DNA from: Robertkochia sediminum
GTDB taxonomy: Bacteria; Bacteroidota; Bacteroidia; Flavobacteriales; Flavobacteriaceae
Length of the DNA stretch: 64,000 nucleotides
NCBI RefSeq assembly: GCF_016786255.1
Contig: NZ_JADMKT010000077.1
Span: 124,001-188,000 of the forward strand
Direction: 5' to 3'
Under the pieces are notes generated by a model, which did not search any database, was not told the DNA's origin, and was given only the letters and a program-made list of their open reading frames with translations. Below, one piece after another: positions 45,201 through 53,777 of this stretch. The translations under genes and the position numbers were made by a program. Numbering within the stretch: the stretch's first letter is position 1; each line of letters starts with the position of its first letter.

Positions 45201-45462
45201 TTCCAGTAGCTTGCAAAACTTCGGTAATGCACAGTTCTGGGAAAAAGGAGATTACCTGGCGTTGAGAGAAGTTACTTTGAGCTATAATGTGCCTACAAGG
45301 TATTTTGACGATGCGATCAAGAACTTGAGCATTTACCTCACCGGAACGAACCTGCATTATTTCAAGAGTGTGAGTGGAGATACACCTGAAGTTGGAGGAG
45401 TACAGTACGGACAGTTCCCTATGCCGATCACATTCACCATGGGTCTTAACGTAACATTTTAA
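42208..45462 (+). CDS. SusC/RagA family TonB-linked outer membrane receptor (NanO-type, predicted for sialic acid)
   Basis: The 1084-residue protein has a signal peptide (ending CSFGQE) and a CarboxypepD_reg-like domain (ITGQVVSEGDNLPLPGATV). A TonB-box-like region NEVVVTGYGSQKR is followed by the SusC plug motif with IRGxSSLN-like GGTNFSDNDSPLILIDGVP and GARAANGVILVTTKTGK, then a barrel ending in LNVTF. It would import glycan or free sialic acid through the outer membrane with the SusD partner 11 bases downstream. The substrate is inferred from the following nan genes. It carries the candidate operator upstream. Confidence 0.92.
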   Translation: MKKRDFNIPYVILVLLFALPICSFGQEKVITGQVVSEGDNLPLPGATVFVKGTPRGTSTDFDGKYSIVAETGEVLVFSFVGFTSKEVTVASESVINVTLGSDVSVLNEVVVTGYGSQKRTTLTTSVSKLDTQILETSTRSNVATSLQGTVAGLRVTNTTGQPGATPNIVLRGGTNFSDNDSPLILIDGVPSTFYALNPDDVESIEVLKDAAATAIYGARAANGVILVTTKTGKVGKSSINYKYRYSINEERNDQKYLGAADHINYNRQAIQWFREVSGNPGAFGAFLNGANSAGTGNNTTNDPYTTQLLTPENQYLLDQPGWAGIPDILDPSQTILFFDNKGVGDRIYQDSEIKDHYLSFDGGNENGTYYLGLGLLDNDGLVLGSGFKRYSGKFSGSYNVTDNVKVSSNILYSHSNLSLSPLGGDNTVFRRFQGQAPTSRTFDTNPDGTMSDQYAVGTNAGFGNPLYYQDKFLRKNLEQRLTASVGLDWKILDDLLFSVNASHFTVNNSNESFNKAFRTGSTTGPLNTTRNAGASHSRTLRDQLTGTLNYFKSFGKHNINALLGAEYFHDNGFSLSAATRNSPTDLIPTLNAGAEADGVPSSSESEYKIVSTFGRFLYDYDGKYLVGFTFRRDGSSRLGNEKFGFFPGVSLGWNAHKEEFFMNSSLSNVISNLKPRFSYGVNGNQGVLSNYGVFGSYGEQGIYNGETGYASSALPTLDLVWEKSTTFNAGLDLSLFNSRLSLITDVYSRDIKDKIASQQLPYYTGFSSILTNNGTLRNKGIELQLNADIIRNKDWNWNFGATFTSNRNYVVSLPENDNELNRQGGTQIWNPETGQEEWVGGLQEGQRFGGDLVVAFIQDKIYETQEEADADNFITDEYAPAASRNQRWAGDVKWVDQNGDGVINSLDRKVIGRTTPDFVGGFTSSLSYKNFNLFVKTDFATGHLVWNHIRAKGYGQTQGNLAQPIEVLDSWTPDNTVTDWPRFVFVNGSKNVWRGNEGSSSLQNFGNAQFWEKGDYLALREVTLSYNVPTRYFDDAIKNLSIYLTGTNLHYFKSVSGDTPEVGGVQYGQFPMPITFTMGLNVTF

Positions 45463-45473
45463 AAATTAAATCG

Positions 45474-46982
45474 ATGAAAAAGTACATTTATTTCATAATT
45501 GCTTTAATGACATTTACTGCTTGTGAAAGTGAATTGGAACTTACTAGTCCGAGTCAGCTCACAGCAGCAGGATTTTGGGATACTGAAGAAGGAGCAAAAG
45601 CCGCTCATACCGGTTTGTATGCAAACCTGAGATCCAGTGCCGGGACCTTTTGGTCGCTGGGAGAGATACGAAGTGACATCTGGGGAGGGAGAACCTATGA
45701 GTCTCCTGCCAGCGTTAACCTGATCGAATCGAATATTACCGTTTCTACAGCTCCTTACGGAGGATGGGCAGGACTTTATACCAATATTCACAGGGTGAAC
45801 GATTTTATCAAGAATGTGCCAAACATTTCCTTTGTTGATGATGCTGAAAAGTCACAACTATTAGGGCAGGCATTCGGACTCAGAGCCTGGTATTATTATA
45901 CCCTGATCAAAACCTGGGGAGATGTGCCGATCATTTTGGAGCCATTGGCTTCTGTGGATGCCGACGGACTGAGTATGCCACGTGCACCACAAGCCGATGT
46001 TATGGCGCAGATCAAAGCAGATCTGGAAACCTCCCTGACCTATTTTGGGTCGAATGACGGATTTTACAGAGGACAAAAGATCTACTGGTCTAAGGCTGCT
46101 ACCCTGGCGTTAAAAGGAGATGCTTACCTCTGGTCCGGGAATGTCCTCGGTGGAGGTAGTGCCGATTTTAATGAGGCAAAAGCTGCTCTTGAACAAATCG
46201 GATCCCTTGGGATAGCGCTCGCACCATCAATCCCTGAGCTTTGGAGTGTAGCCAATGAAGAAAATAGTGAGTTTATCTTTGCCATTCAGTACAAGCAGGA
46301 TGAAGCTTCAAATTTCTATAACAGCTTTACCGGAAGAAGTACCGAGATCAATCCGCAATTCAACGACGCCGGAGAATCCATGATCGATTTTGTGATCAAT
46401 GGTGCTAACCGTTACGGACAGTCAGAGAAGACCATTTTATTACTGGATGATAATGACGATGCCAGAAAAGATGGCACCTTTATCAGATTGTATATCGATG
46501 ATAACGGGGGGGCTGGGTATCCAACATATAACGAACCTGCATATTTTGGTTCGATCTTCAAAAAGTTCCTCGGTCGGGTAGACGGTTCAGAGCGTATCTT
46601 CGAAAATGATGTACCACTTTACCGCTATGCCGATGTGTTACTCATGATCGCTGAGGCAAAGAACTACCTGGGAGAAGATCCTTCTGCTGAGATCAACCAG
46701 ATCCGTGAGCGTGCGTATGGTGAAAACTATGATCCTGCTGTTCACGCGTATACCAATGGTTCTGAAGAAGAAAATACCGTTGCCATCCTTGATGAAAGAT
46801 ATAAAGAGTTTATCGGGGAAGGTAAGCGTTGGTGGGATCTTCGCAGAGCCGGAGACAACTACGTTATCGACAATATTGTATTCCTGAATCCTGGAGATGA
46901 GTACAAGCTGCTTCTCCCGATCACAGAAGATATGATCGGAAGGAATCCGCTGCTTGAGCAGACTCCAGGTTATACCAATTAA
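45474..46982 (+). CDS. SusD/RagB family outer membrane lipoprotein (NanU-type)
   Basis: The 502-residue lipoprotein has the lipobox FTAC. Typical SusD parts are an early SPSQLTAAGFWDTEEGAKAAHTG, the RAWYYYTLIKTWGDVPI segment, and a C-terminal RYADVLLMIAEAKNYLGE followed by ERYKEFIGEGKRWWDLRR. It sits on the cell surface and hands substrate to the SusC channel. Its position between susC and nanA points to sialic acid or sialylated sugar as ligand. Confidence 0.92.
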   Translation: MKKYIYFIIALMTFTACESELELTSPSQLTAAGFWDTEEGAKAAHTGLYANLRSSAGTFWSLGEIRSDIWGGRTYESPASVNLIESNITVSTAPYGGWAGLYTNIHRVNDFIKNVPNISFVDDAEKSQLLGQAFGLRAWYYYTLIKTWGDVPIILEPLASVDADGLSMPRAPQADVMAQIKADLETSLTYFGSNDGFYRGQKIYWSKAATLALKGDAYLWSGNVLGGGSADFNEAKAALEQIGSLGIALAPSIPELWSVANEENSEFIFAIQYKQDEASNFYNSFTGRSTEINPQFNDAGESMIDFVINGANRYGQSEKTILLLDDNDDARKDGTFIRLYIDDNGGAGYPTYNEPAYFGSIFKKFLGRVDGSERIFENDVPLYRYADVLLMIAEAKNYLGEDPSAEINQIRERAYGENYDPAVHAYTNGSEEENTVAILDERYKEFIGEGKRWWDLRRAGDNYVIDNIVFLNPGDEYKLLLPITEDMIGRNPLLEQTPGYTN

Positions 46983-47092
46983 GTTCTTGATTTATTTTAA
47001 TTGAGTTGGTGTCAATTTGAGGGGAGTGGAGAGCTCTGTTCCCCTCTTTGATTGACGCCGTAACCCTGCTGTAAAGCAACATTAGCATAGAA

Positions 47093-47998
47093 ATGAAATT
47101 AGAGAATTTAATTGCCGCAACCTACGCACCCATGCACCAGGATGGTTCCCTGAATACCGGGATCATTGTGGATTATGCTGAATACTTGATTGGCAATAAG
47201 GTCTCCGGGGTTTTTATGAACGGGTCTACGGGCGATTTTGTCTCCCTGACCACCGAGGAGCGTAAGGCCATTACCACCGCTTGGGCACAGTGCAAGAGCG
47301 ACAGGTTGTACCTCATCGATCATGTGGGAGATCCCAGTGTGAAGGTGGCTAAAGAATTGGCAGCGCATGCGGCCGATAAGGTCGACGCCATTTCGGTATT
47401 GGCACCCTATTATTTCAGGTTGAACAGTATAGAGAAGTTAGTGGCTTATTGTAAGGAAGTTGCTGCGGCTGCTCCTAATTTGCCATTCTACTATTACCAC
47501 ATCCCGGTATTAAGTGGGGCAGAACTTAATATGCGCGAATTCCTGGAGATCGCTCCAAAGGAAATTCCTACCTTCGAAGGGATCAAGTTTACCAATAACA
47601 ACCTGATCGATTACCTGCACTCCATGAATTTTGAAGGAGGTAAATACAACATCCTTTTTGGGTTTGACGAAGTATTCTTATCCAGTTTACCGCTGGGAGC
47701 AAAGGGGTGGGTAGGAAGTACCTATAATCACATCCCTTCACTTTACTACAAGATCAAATCCCTCTTCGAAGCAGGGAACATGGAAGAGGCAGCACAGCTG
47801 CAAACCAAAGCCATTCGCTTTGTTGAGATCCTCAACAGTAAGGGCGGATTTAACGGAGTGGCCAAAGGGTTTATGAAAACCTATGGTATAAATTGCGGAC
47901 CCAGCAGGTTCCCGCATGCGACCGTTGGAGAAGACGTCTATAAGGACATTCATAAAGAACTTGAAGACATCGGCTTGTCCGAGTATTTAGGTAAATAG
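47093..47998 (+). CDS. nanA: N-acetylneuraminate lyase
   Basis: The 301-residue enzyme is a DHDPS-family TIM barrel. The Schiff-base lysine is Lys165 in GIKFTN, the same number as in E. coli NanA. GSTGDFVSLTTEER near residue 45 binds the pyruvate carboxylate, and FYYYHIPVLSG around residue 136 holds the catalytic tyrosine of the sialic acid branch. It splits Neu5Ac into ManNAc and pyruvate in the cytoplasm. It follows susD by 110 bases and is followed by a terminator-like stem. Confidence 0.93.
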   Translation: MKLENLIAATYAPMHQDGSLNTGIIVDYAEYLIGNKVSGVFMNGSTGDFVSLTTEERKAITTAWAQCKSDRLYLIDHVGDPSVKVAKELAAHAADKVDAISVLAPYYFRLNSIEKLVAYCKEVAAAAPNLPFYYYHIPVLSGAELNMREFLEIAPKEIPTFEGIKFTNNNLIDYLHSMNFEGGKYNILFGFDEVFLSSLPLGAKGWVGSTYNHIPSLYYKIKSLFEAGNMEEAAQLQTKAIRFVEILNSKGGFNGVAKGFMKTYGINCGPSRFPHATVGEDVYKDIHKELEDIGLSEYLGK

Positions 47999-48013
47999 TC
48001 AAATAGTTAGTGT

Positions 48014-48049
48014 AAAAAAACCGGGTAATGATATTACCTGGTTTTTTTA
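48014..48049 (+). terminator. Terminator-like stem between nanA and the nanQ-like gene
   Basis: CCGGGTAAT and ATTACCTGG form a stem with one G-U pair, flanked by A7 and T7. It may work in both directions or reduce read-through into the next gene, which begins 17 bases later. Confidence 0.75.
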
Positions 48050-48065
48050 TAAAAAAAATGTAAAG

Positions 48066-48521
48066 ATGATCATAGATAAAATAGAGAACAGTGGTAAACA
48101 TAAGGGCCTTCATAGCAACCTGGATATGGCTCTTGAACATTTAAATTCAATGAATTTTGAGAGCCTGGTTTCCGGGGCCTATGGTATTCATGGCGATGAT
48201 GTGTACATGATCGTAAAAGAGGGGAAGACAAGGAAAATTGAGCAATCTGAAGCGTTGCTGGAAGCGCATCGTCAATATATTGATCTGCACTATGTGATCG
48301 AAGGTACAGAGCAAATAGGGGTAGCGCCCTTAAATGGAGGGGCTCCTGTGAAGGCTTATGATGAAAAGGATGACTACGCCTTGTTTAAAGCGTCTTATGA
48401 AGTGGTTACTCTTGAGTCCGGTATGTTCGCAATTTTATATCCGGAAGATCTTCACTTGCCCGAAATTACGATGGATGCTGTCTCTGAGCTTAAGAAGATC
48501 GTGATAAAGGTTAGGATCTAG
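48066..48521 (+). CDS. YhcH/YjgK/YiaL family protein (NanQ-like sialic acid anomerase)
   Basis: The 151-residue protein belongs to the DUF386 cupin family: EAHRQYIDLHYVIEGTEQIGVAPL has the conserved histidines, and FAILYPEDLHLPEI the second part of the metal site. E. coli YhcH (NanQ) is reported to speed the ring-form exchange of sialic acid inside the cell for the lyase. The position behind nanA supports this. Its last 11 bases overlap the convergent regulator gene. Confidence 0.88.
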   Translation: MIIDKIENSGKHKGLHSNLDMALEHLNSMNFESLVSGAYGIHGDDVYMIVKEGKTRKIEQSEALLEAHRQYIDLHYVIEGTEQIGVAPLNGGAPVKAYDEKDDYALFKASYEVVTLESGMFAILYPEDLHLPEITMDAVSELKKIVIKVRI

Positions 48522-49230
48522 TATTTTCGAGGGCCTTCGCGAAATGGGGTTCAAGGTGGTTGGAAAGCCCTTTGCGGAATGCCTTGATGTTGTCCTGCTT
48601 CAGGTAATTGAGCAATTCCCGGTGGGTGGTGAATTTTTTGGAGTACTGGTACGACTCCGCATCCGGTAACTTGTGTTCCTGTACATATTGAAATACCGGT
48701 AATAGTAAATTTTGGAAGCGAAGTAGGGTAGTATTGCCACACATCTCGTAGAGCTTTCCGTGAAAGGCGACCTCACTTTCCAGTTCAAAGAATGTGGAAT
48801 CGTCGTTGTTGGCTTCCATAAGGTCAACGATCTCTTCCAGCTCTTCAAGATCTTTTTCTGTTTTTCTGGCGAATAACAGATCGACCATGCCCATTTCCAG
48901 GATCAGGCGGAGTTCATAGATATCTTTCAAAGTTTGATCCCCGAGTAGGTTGGTTTCAATGACCTTTTCAAAATTCTCAATGAAGTCGGGATGCGAAAGC
49001 ACCATCCCTTTGTGTTTTTTGGACTCTATGATCCCGATGGTACGCAGTCGTGATAAAGCCTCACGTACCACAGTACGGCTTACTCCTAAAGCCTCGGCGA
49101 ATTGTAATTCTTTCGGGATGGCGTCACCCACTTCAAGATTGTTTTCCTTGATGTAATCGGTAATACGCATTTCAACCTTATCTACAAGACTAAGATTCTT
49201 AAGAGGTGTTATGTTTAGGTCCTTTTTCAT
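48511..49230 (-). CDS. FadR/GntR family (FCD) transcriptional regulator, predicted NanR-type
   Basis: The 239-residue protein has an N-terminal winged helix of the GntR type (VGDAIPKELQFAEALGVSRTVVREALSRLRTIGIIESKK) and a C-terminal FCD helical domain with a metal/ligand site (EVAFHGKLYEMCGN). It is read towards the nanQ-like gene and divergent from the epimerase gene. A TATGT-N3-ACATA palindrome in the divergent gap is a likely binding site. It probably represses the locus until a sialic acid pathway intermediate appears; the effector is not visible. Confidence 0.88.
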   Translation of the reverse strand: MKKDLNITPLKNLSLVDKVEMRITDYIKENNLEVGDAIPKELQFAEALGVSRTVVREALSRLRTIGIIESKKHKGMVLSHPDFIENFEKVIETNLLGDQTLKDIYELRLILEMGMVDLLFARKTEKDLEELEEIVDLMEANNDDSTFFELESEVAFHGKLYEMCGNTTLLRFQNLLLPVFQYVQEHKLPDAESYQYSKKFTTHRELLNYLKQDNIKAFRKGLSNHLEPHFAKALENTRS

Positions 49231-49285
49231 CAGAATTTATTTATATCGTGGGTTAAATTAATAAAATTTATTCATTAGTTTTGGT

Positions 49286-49302
49286 AATATGTATAACATA
49301 AT
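49286..49302. promoter_or_regulatory. Candidate FadR/GntR operator in the divergent regulator/epimerase gap
   Basis: AATATGTATAACATAAT shares 16 of 17 bases with the susC site. It lies 56 bases before the epimerase gene and 64 before the regulator gene, so it could control both and allow autoregulation. Confidence 0.75.
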
Positions 49303-49349
49303 GCAAAAATAGAATCTTTCTTTATAAAAGTAACCTTAGAACCGTAAAA

Positions 49350-50513
49350 ATGAGCTACAGCGAGCGCTATAAAAATACTTTGTTGAATGATATTATTCCT
49401 TTTTGGGAGAAAAATTCTTTAGATAAGGAGTATGGCGGGTACTTTACCTGTTTGGATCATAAGGGTAGGGTATTCGACAAGGACAAATTCCTTTGGCTTC
49501 AGGGCCGGCAGGCATGGTTGTTTTCCATGTTGTACAATAAGGTCGAGAAGAATCCGAAATGGCTTGATATTGCCAAAAGCGGAATCGATTTTTTGAGGGA
49601 ATACGGTATGGATGAACAGGGGAACTTCTATTTCTCGGTCACGAGGACAGGTGAGCCTCTGGTCAAGGCCTATAACATCTTTTCAGATTGTTTTGCGGCC
49701 ATGGCTTTTAGTCAGTATGCGATCGCTGCCAATGACGAAGAGGCTAAGGAGCTTGCGAGAAAGACATATTTTAATATTCTTTCGAGAAAGGATAATCCCA
49801 AAGGGCCCTATGAAAAGAATACGGGAATACGCCCTTTACAAGGGTTTTCATTGCCCATGATCTTGTCGAATTTGGTGTTGGAGTTGGAAGATATCCTGTT
49901 GCCGGAAGAGGTGGATAGTACCATCGATTATAGCGTTAAACAGGTTATGGAAGTTTTTCTGGATAAGGAAAGCGGATTAATATTTGAGAATGTGCTCCCC
50001 GACGGGAGTCATGACGACAGTTTTAACGGCAGGTTGTTGAATCCCGGACATGGGATCGAAGCCATGTGGTTCATGATCGATATCGGCGTTCGCAAGAACG
50101 ACCGCGTCCTCATCGATAAGGCCGCAGAAACCATATTGAATATTCTTGATTACAGTTGGGATAAGCAATATGGAGGCATCTTTTACTTTTTGGATGCCAA
50201 AGGCTTTCCTCCGCAGCAATTGGAATGGGATCAAAAGCTCTGGTGGGTGCATTTGGAAACGTTGGTGGCCTTGGCCAAGGCCTGGGAACATACCGGGAAT
50301 CCGGAGGTTAAAAAATGGTATGAGAAAGTACATGAATACGCCTGGTCACATTTTTCAGATCCCGAAAACGGAGAGTGGTTTGGTTATCTGAACCGGCGGG
50401 GAGAAGTCCTGTTGAACCTTAAAGGGGGTAAATGGAAAGGGTGTTTCCATGTGCCAAGGGCCATGTATCAGTGTTGGCGTTCCTTCGAGAAAATTGAAGC
50501 AAAAACAAAATAA
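49350..50513 (+). CDS. AGE family N-acylglucosamine 2-epimerase
   Basis: The 387-residue protein is an alpha/alpha-barrel epimerase: [29 protein letters not shown] (family arginine), the middle [13 protein letters not shown] (catalytic histidine region) and [11 protein letters not shown] (second histidine). It interconverts ManNAc and GlcNAc, the step after NanA in the Bacteroides type pathway that does not use ManNAc kinase. No hexokinase or NagA/NagB gene lies in the window. It is the first gene of a long plus-strand run. Confidence 0.92.
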   Translation: MSYSERYKNTLLNDIIPFWEKNSLDKEYGGYFTCLDHKGRVFDKDKFLWLQGRQAWLFSMLYNKVEKNPKWLDIAKSGIDFLREYGMDEQGNFYFSVTRTGEPLVKAYNIFSDCFAAMAFSQYAIAANDEEAKELARKTYFNILSRKDNPKGPYEKNTGIRPLQGFSLPMILSNLVLELEDILLPEEVDSTIDYSVKQVMEVFLDKESGLIFENVLPDGSHDDSFNGRLLNPGHGIEAMWFMIDIGVRKNDRVLIDKAAETILNILDYSWDKQYGGIFYFLDAKGFPPQQLEWDQKLWWVHLETLVALAKAWEHTGNPEVKKWYEKVHEYAWSHFSDPENGEWFGYLNRRGEVLLNLKGGKWKGCFHVPRAMYQCWRSFEKIEAKTK

Positions 50514-50541
50514 TACTCCTAAACTTAAAGCATTGAATAAG

Positions 50542-51669
50542 ATGATTAAAAAGCGTTTAGCCTTATTGGCTTTGTTGGCCTTAGGTTCCTGTGGAACTCA
50601 GGTAAAAGATGTTGAGCCTGTAAAAGAGATCGAGGCTCCTGAGTTTATTACCCTGTTTGAAAAAGGCATGGAAGAGGGGGTTGATTGTTACCGTATCCCT
50701 GCAATTGTCACTGCACCGAATGGTGATCTTGTGGCTGCTATCGATCAACGGGTACCCAATTGCGGAGATCTGAAGTGGAGTGGGAACATCAACATTATTG
50801 TTAGAAGAAGTGAAGACAATGGAAGTACATGGTCTGATATTGAGATGGTGGTTGATTTTCCTGAAGGTCGATCAGCATCCGACCCTTCCATGGTCGTTGA
50901 TCGCGAAACGGGTGAGATCTTTATGTTTTATAATTATATGAATCTGGAAACAGAGCGTGATGTGTATTATTTACATGTGGTAAAGAGTTCCGATAACGGG
51001 AAAACATGGTCTGAACCTGTTGATATCACTTCCCAAATTTCAAAACCGGAATGGCATACCGACTTTAAGTTCATCACTTCCGGTCGCGGTATTCAAACGC
51101 GTGACGGGAAATTGCTGCATACACTGGTGAATCTTAAAAACGGTTTGCATGTTTTTGGTAGCGACGATCATGGAAAGTCGTGGTATTTGCTCGATGCGCC
51201 CATCATGCCTGCCGATGAGTCTAAACTTGTTGAGCTTGCAGATGGTACCCTCATGATCAATGCCAGGGTCAATGGTGCCGGGATGCGATTCGTACATACT
51301 TCAAATGATGGAGGAAAGTCCTGGACAACCGAAGAAGCGCCCTATCTCACCGACCCGGGGTGTAATGCGAGTATTATTCGCTATACATCTATAGAGGATG
51401 GAGATGATAAGAATCGCTTGCTCTTTTCCAATGCCAGTTCAAGTAATGGTCGGGTAAATATGACGGTGCGCGTAAGTTATGATGAAGGCAAGACCTGGGG
51501 TATGGGGAAAACGATCTATCCTGAATCTTCTGCCTATTCTTCATTAACGATCCTGGAGAATGGCGATATTGGTTTGTTCTTCGAAAAGGATGGACATACC
51601 AGAAATGATTTTGTCCGTTTTTCATTGAACTGGTTAACAGACGGGAAGGATACCTATTCTAAAAAGTGA
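50542..51669 (+). CDS. GH33 exo-alpha-sialidase, lipoprotein
   Basis: ATG 50542 is preferred because it gives a lipobox (LGSC, Cys17) and avoids a 65-base overlap with the epimerase gene. The 375-residue enzyme carries the RIP motif (YRIP, Arg51) and five Asp boxes of type S-x-D-x-G-x-[ST]-W (SEDNGSTW, SSDNGKTW, SDDHGKSW, SNDGGKSW, SYDEGKTW), a clear GH33 six-bladed propeller. It releases terminal sialic acid from glycans at the cell surface or in the periplasm. It lies between the epimerase and GH20 genes. Confidence 0.93.
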   Translation: MIKKRLALLALLALGSCGTQVKDVEPVKEIEAPEFITLFEKGMEEGVDCYRIPAIVTAPNGDLVAAIDQRVPNCGDLKWSGNINIIVRRSEDNGSTWSDIEMVVDFPEGRSASDPSMVVDRETGEIFMFYNYMNLETERDVYYLHVVKSSDNGKTWSEPVDITSQISKPEWHTDFKFITSGRGIQTRDGKLLHTLVNLKNGLHVFGSDDHGKSWYLLDAPIMPADESKLVELADGTLMINARVNGAGMRFVHTSNDGGKSWTTEEAPYLTDPGCNASIIRYTSIEDGDDKNRLLFSNASSSNGRVNMTVRVSYDEGKTWGMGKTIYPESSAYSSLTILENGDIGLFFEKDGHTRNDFVRFSLNWLTDGKDTYSKK

Positions 51670-51677
51670 TCGTTACC

Positions 51678-53777
51678 ATGAAGTGTTCTGTAAGCGACGG
51701 TTTGCGTGTTCGTTGGGGTCTGTTTTCCTTGTTCTTCTTGCTTGTCTTGTTCTTTCTGGTTACCGGGTGTTCGGTAACAACCCCCGATTCCGGTCTGGAA
51801 AAGGCGTATCCTGTTATTCCAACACCCCAGCAGGCGGTCTATAGCGAAGAGGAATTGTTCTTTGATTCCTTTATGCTTGATGCAGGAGGTTTCCAAAAGG
51901 AGGGGGCGCAACTGGAGGCGTTCTTTCAGCAGCAAAACCTTACTCCTTCTAACGGTGGCATGAAGATCGAATTGCGCCAAAAAGAAGGGGTCGCTAACGG
52001 AAATAAGGAAGGCTACGAGCTTACCATTGATGAAAGGGTTCGAATCACCGCAGCCACTTCGCAAGGGGCATTTTATGGAATACAAACCCTGAAACAGCTC
52101 TTTCGGTCTAAGCAGGGAAAAGGAGTTTTACCACAGATCGCCATTACCGATTGGCCGGCTTTTGCCGTTCGCGGATTCATGCATGATACCGGACGAAATT
52201 TCCAGTCCCTCGACCTGCTTAAAGAGCAGCTGGAGCTCATGGCTTTGTACAAATACAATGTGTTTCACTGGCATTTGACCGATAATCCGGGGTGGAGACT
52301 TGAGAGTAAAAGGTACCCGGAGCTCCAATCTCCTGAGGCTACTTCCAGAAAAAAAGGTAAATTCTACTCACATGAAGATTTTAAGGAGGTCCTGGCTTAC
52401 TGCAAAGCGCGCCATATCACCGTGATCCCGGAATTGGATATTCCGGGGCATACCGAGGCATTCAGAAAGGCCTTTGGATTCGAGAATATGACTCACCCCC
52501 GTGTGAAGCCTGTTTTACTGGATCTGTTTGCAGAACTTATGAGCCTGGCCGATCCTGAAGAGATGCCCTTTGTTCATATTGGCACCGACGAGGTGAAAAT
52601 GGGAAAAGAGCAGGTGGCTGAAGATGTGATCCTGGATATCATGAACCTCATAAAAGATGATGGCCGAGAAGTGGTGGTATGGAAACAGGGGATTACCATT
52701 CCCCGGGATTCCACCTCCATAAGTCAGCTTTGGGCGTCACATCCGCCCAGGGAAGGACATCGGTTTATTGATTCGAGAAGCAATTATGTAAATCATCTGG
52801 ACCCTTTTGCGGGAATGTCCCGTCTGTACTTTCAGCAACCCTGCCGTCAGCCGGTGGGTGATGAAGTAGCTCTTGGAGGTATCTTATGTGCCTGGCCCGA
52901 TAATGCCATAGGCCCGGAAAGGGATGTGCTAAAACAGAATCCGGTTTATCCGTCCATGTTGTTCTATGCCGATGCGATCTGGAAAGGAAGGCAGGAAGAT
53001 AAGCCTGAATTTTGGGCGCAACTTCCAAATCCTTCGACCCCTGAGTTCGCCTCCTTTGAAGCTTTCGAAGAAAAGGTGTTGGTACACAGGGATCACTTTT
53101 TTAAGGATAAGGAATTTCCTTATATCAAACAAACAGGTACCCGATGGAAGGTTATCGGACCGTTCGATCACGGGGGTGATGTGCAGGGTTACTTTCCTGT
53201 TGAAGAAATTATAGATGAGGAATATACGGTAGATCGTGAAACCTATCGCTGGAAAGACTCCATTGTTGGGGCTACGATACATCTGAAGCACTTTTTCGGT
53301 TTTCCTGCCCTTACAGAAAAAAAGGAAGGTACCTATTATGCCTACACCAATGTTTATGCTCCCGAAGACAGGGTTCAGGATTTCTGGATCGGTTTTCAGG
53401 GTTGGTCCCGGTCCGGCAGGCGGGGTGGGCCGACACCAGATTTAGGGCAATGGCATACCACCAACCCTAAAGTATGGGTAAATGGCAAGGAGATCGAACC
53501 CCCGGTATGGAAACAACCCAATTTAGGCGCTGATACCGGTGAGATCCCCTTCGTGGATGAAGATTACTTTTACAGGGAGCCCACCAAAGTTCCGCTCAAA
53601 AAAGGTTGGAATACCGTCTTGCTGAAAATACCCCATGGAGGCACTTCATGGAAGTGGATGTTTACCTGTATCCCTGTAAGTGTAGATGGTGAAAATGTTA
53701 AGGAGGTAACAGATCTGCAGTTTAATACGAGGCTGAAGCCAACGAAAACCGATAAGCAGACCGATGGTAGCAAATAA
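51678..53777 (+). CDS. GH20 beta-N-acetylhexosaminidase, lipoprotein, with an extra C-terminal module
   Basis: The preferred start is ATG 51678; a GTG 12 bases earlier is possible. The lipobox is LVTGC. A GH20b-like domain (about 30-150) precedes the barrel, whose FMHDTGRNF and Asp304-Glu305 in GTDEVKMG mark the active site. The last 200 residues or so form a beta-rich module (TRWKVIGPFDHGG, WVNGKEIEPPVWK, PLKKGWNTVLLKIPHGG) that resembles galactose-binding-type folds and is not found in small GH20 enzymes. It would trim GlcNAc or GalNAc after desialylation. Its stop overlaps the next gene by 14 bases. Confidence 0.9.
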   Translation: MKCSVSDGLRVRWGLFSLFFLLVLFFLVTGCSVTTPDSGLEKAYPVIPTPQQAVYSEEELFFDSFMLDAGGFQKEGAQLEAFFQQQNLTPSNGGMKIELRQKEGVANGNKEGYELTIDERVRITAATSQGAFYGIQTLKQLFRSKQGKGVLPQIAITDWPAFAVRGFMHDTGRNFQSLDLLKEQLELMALYKYNVFHWHLTDNPGWRLESKRYPELQSPEATSRKKGKFYSHEDFKEVLAYCKARHITVIPELDIPGHTEAFRKAFGFENMTHPRVKPVLLDLFAELMSLADPEEMPFVHIGTDEVKMGKEQVAEDVILDIMNLIKDDGREVVVWKQGITIPRDSTSISQLWASHPPREGHRFIDSRSNYVNHLDPFAGMSRLYFQQPCRQPVGDEVALGGILCAWPDNAIGPERDVLKQNPVYPSMLFYADAIWKGRQEDKPEFWAQLPNPSTPEFASFEAFEEKVLVHRDHFFKDKEFPYIKQTGTRWKVIGPFDHGGDVQGYFPVEEIIDEEYTVDRETYRWKDSIVGATIHLKHFFGFPALTEKKEGTYYAYTNVYAPEDRVQDFWIGFQGWSRSGRRGGPTPDLGQWHTTNPKVWVNGKEIEPPVWKQPNLGADTGEIPFVDEDYFYREPTKVPLKKGWNTVLLKIPHGGTSWKWMFTCIPVSVDGENVKEVTDLQFNTRLKPTKTDKQTDGSK

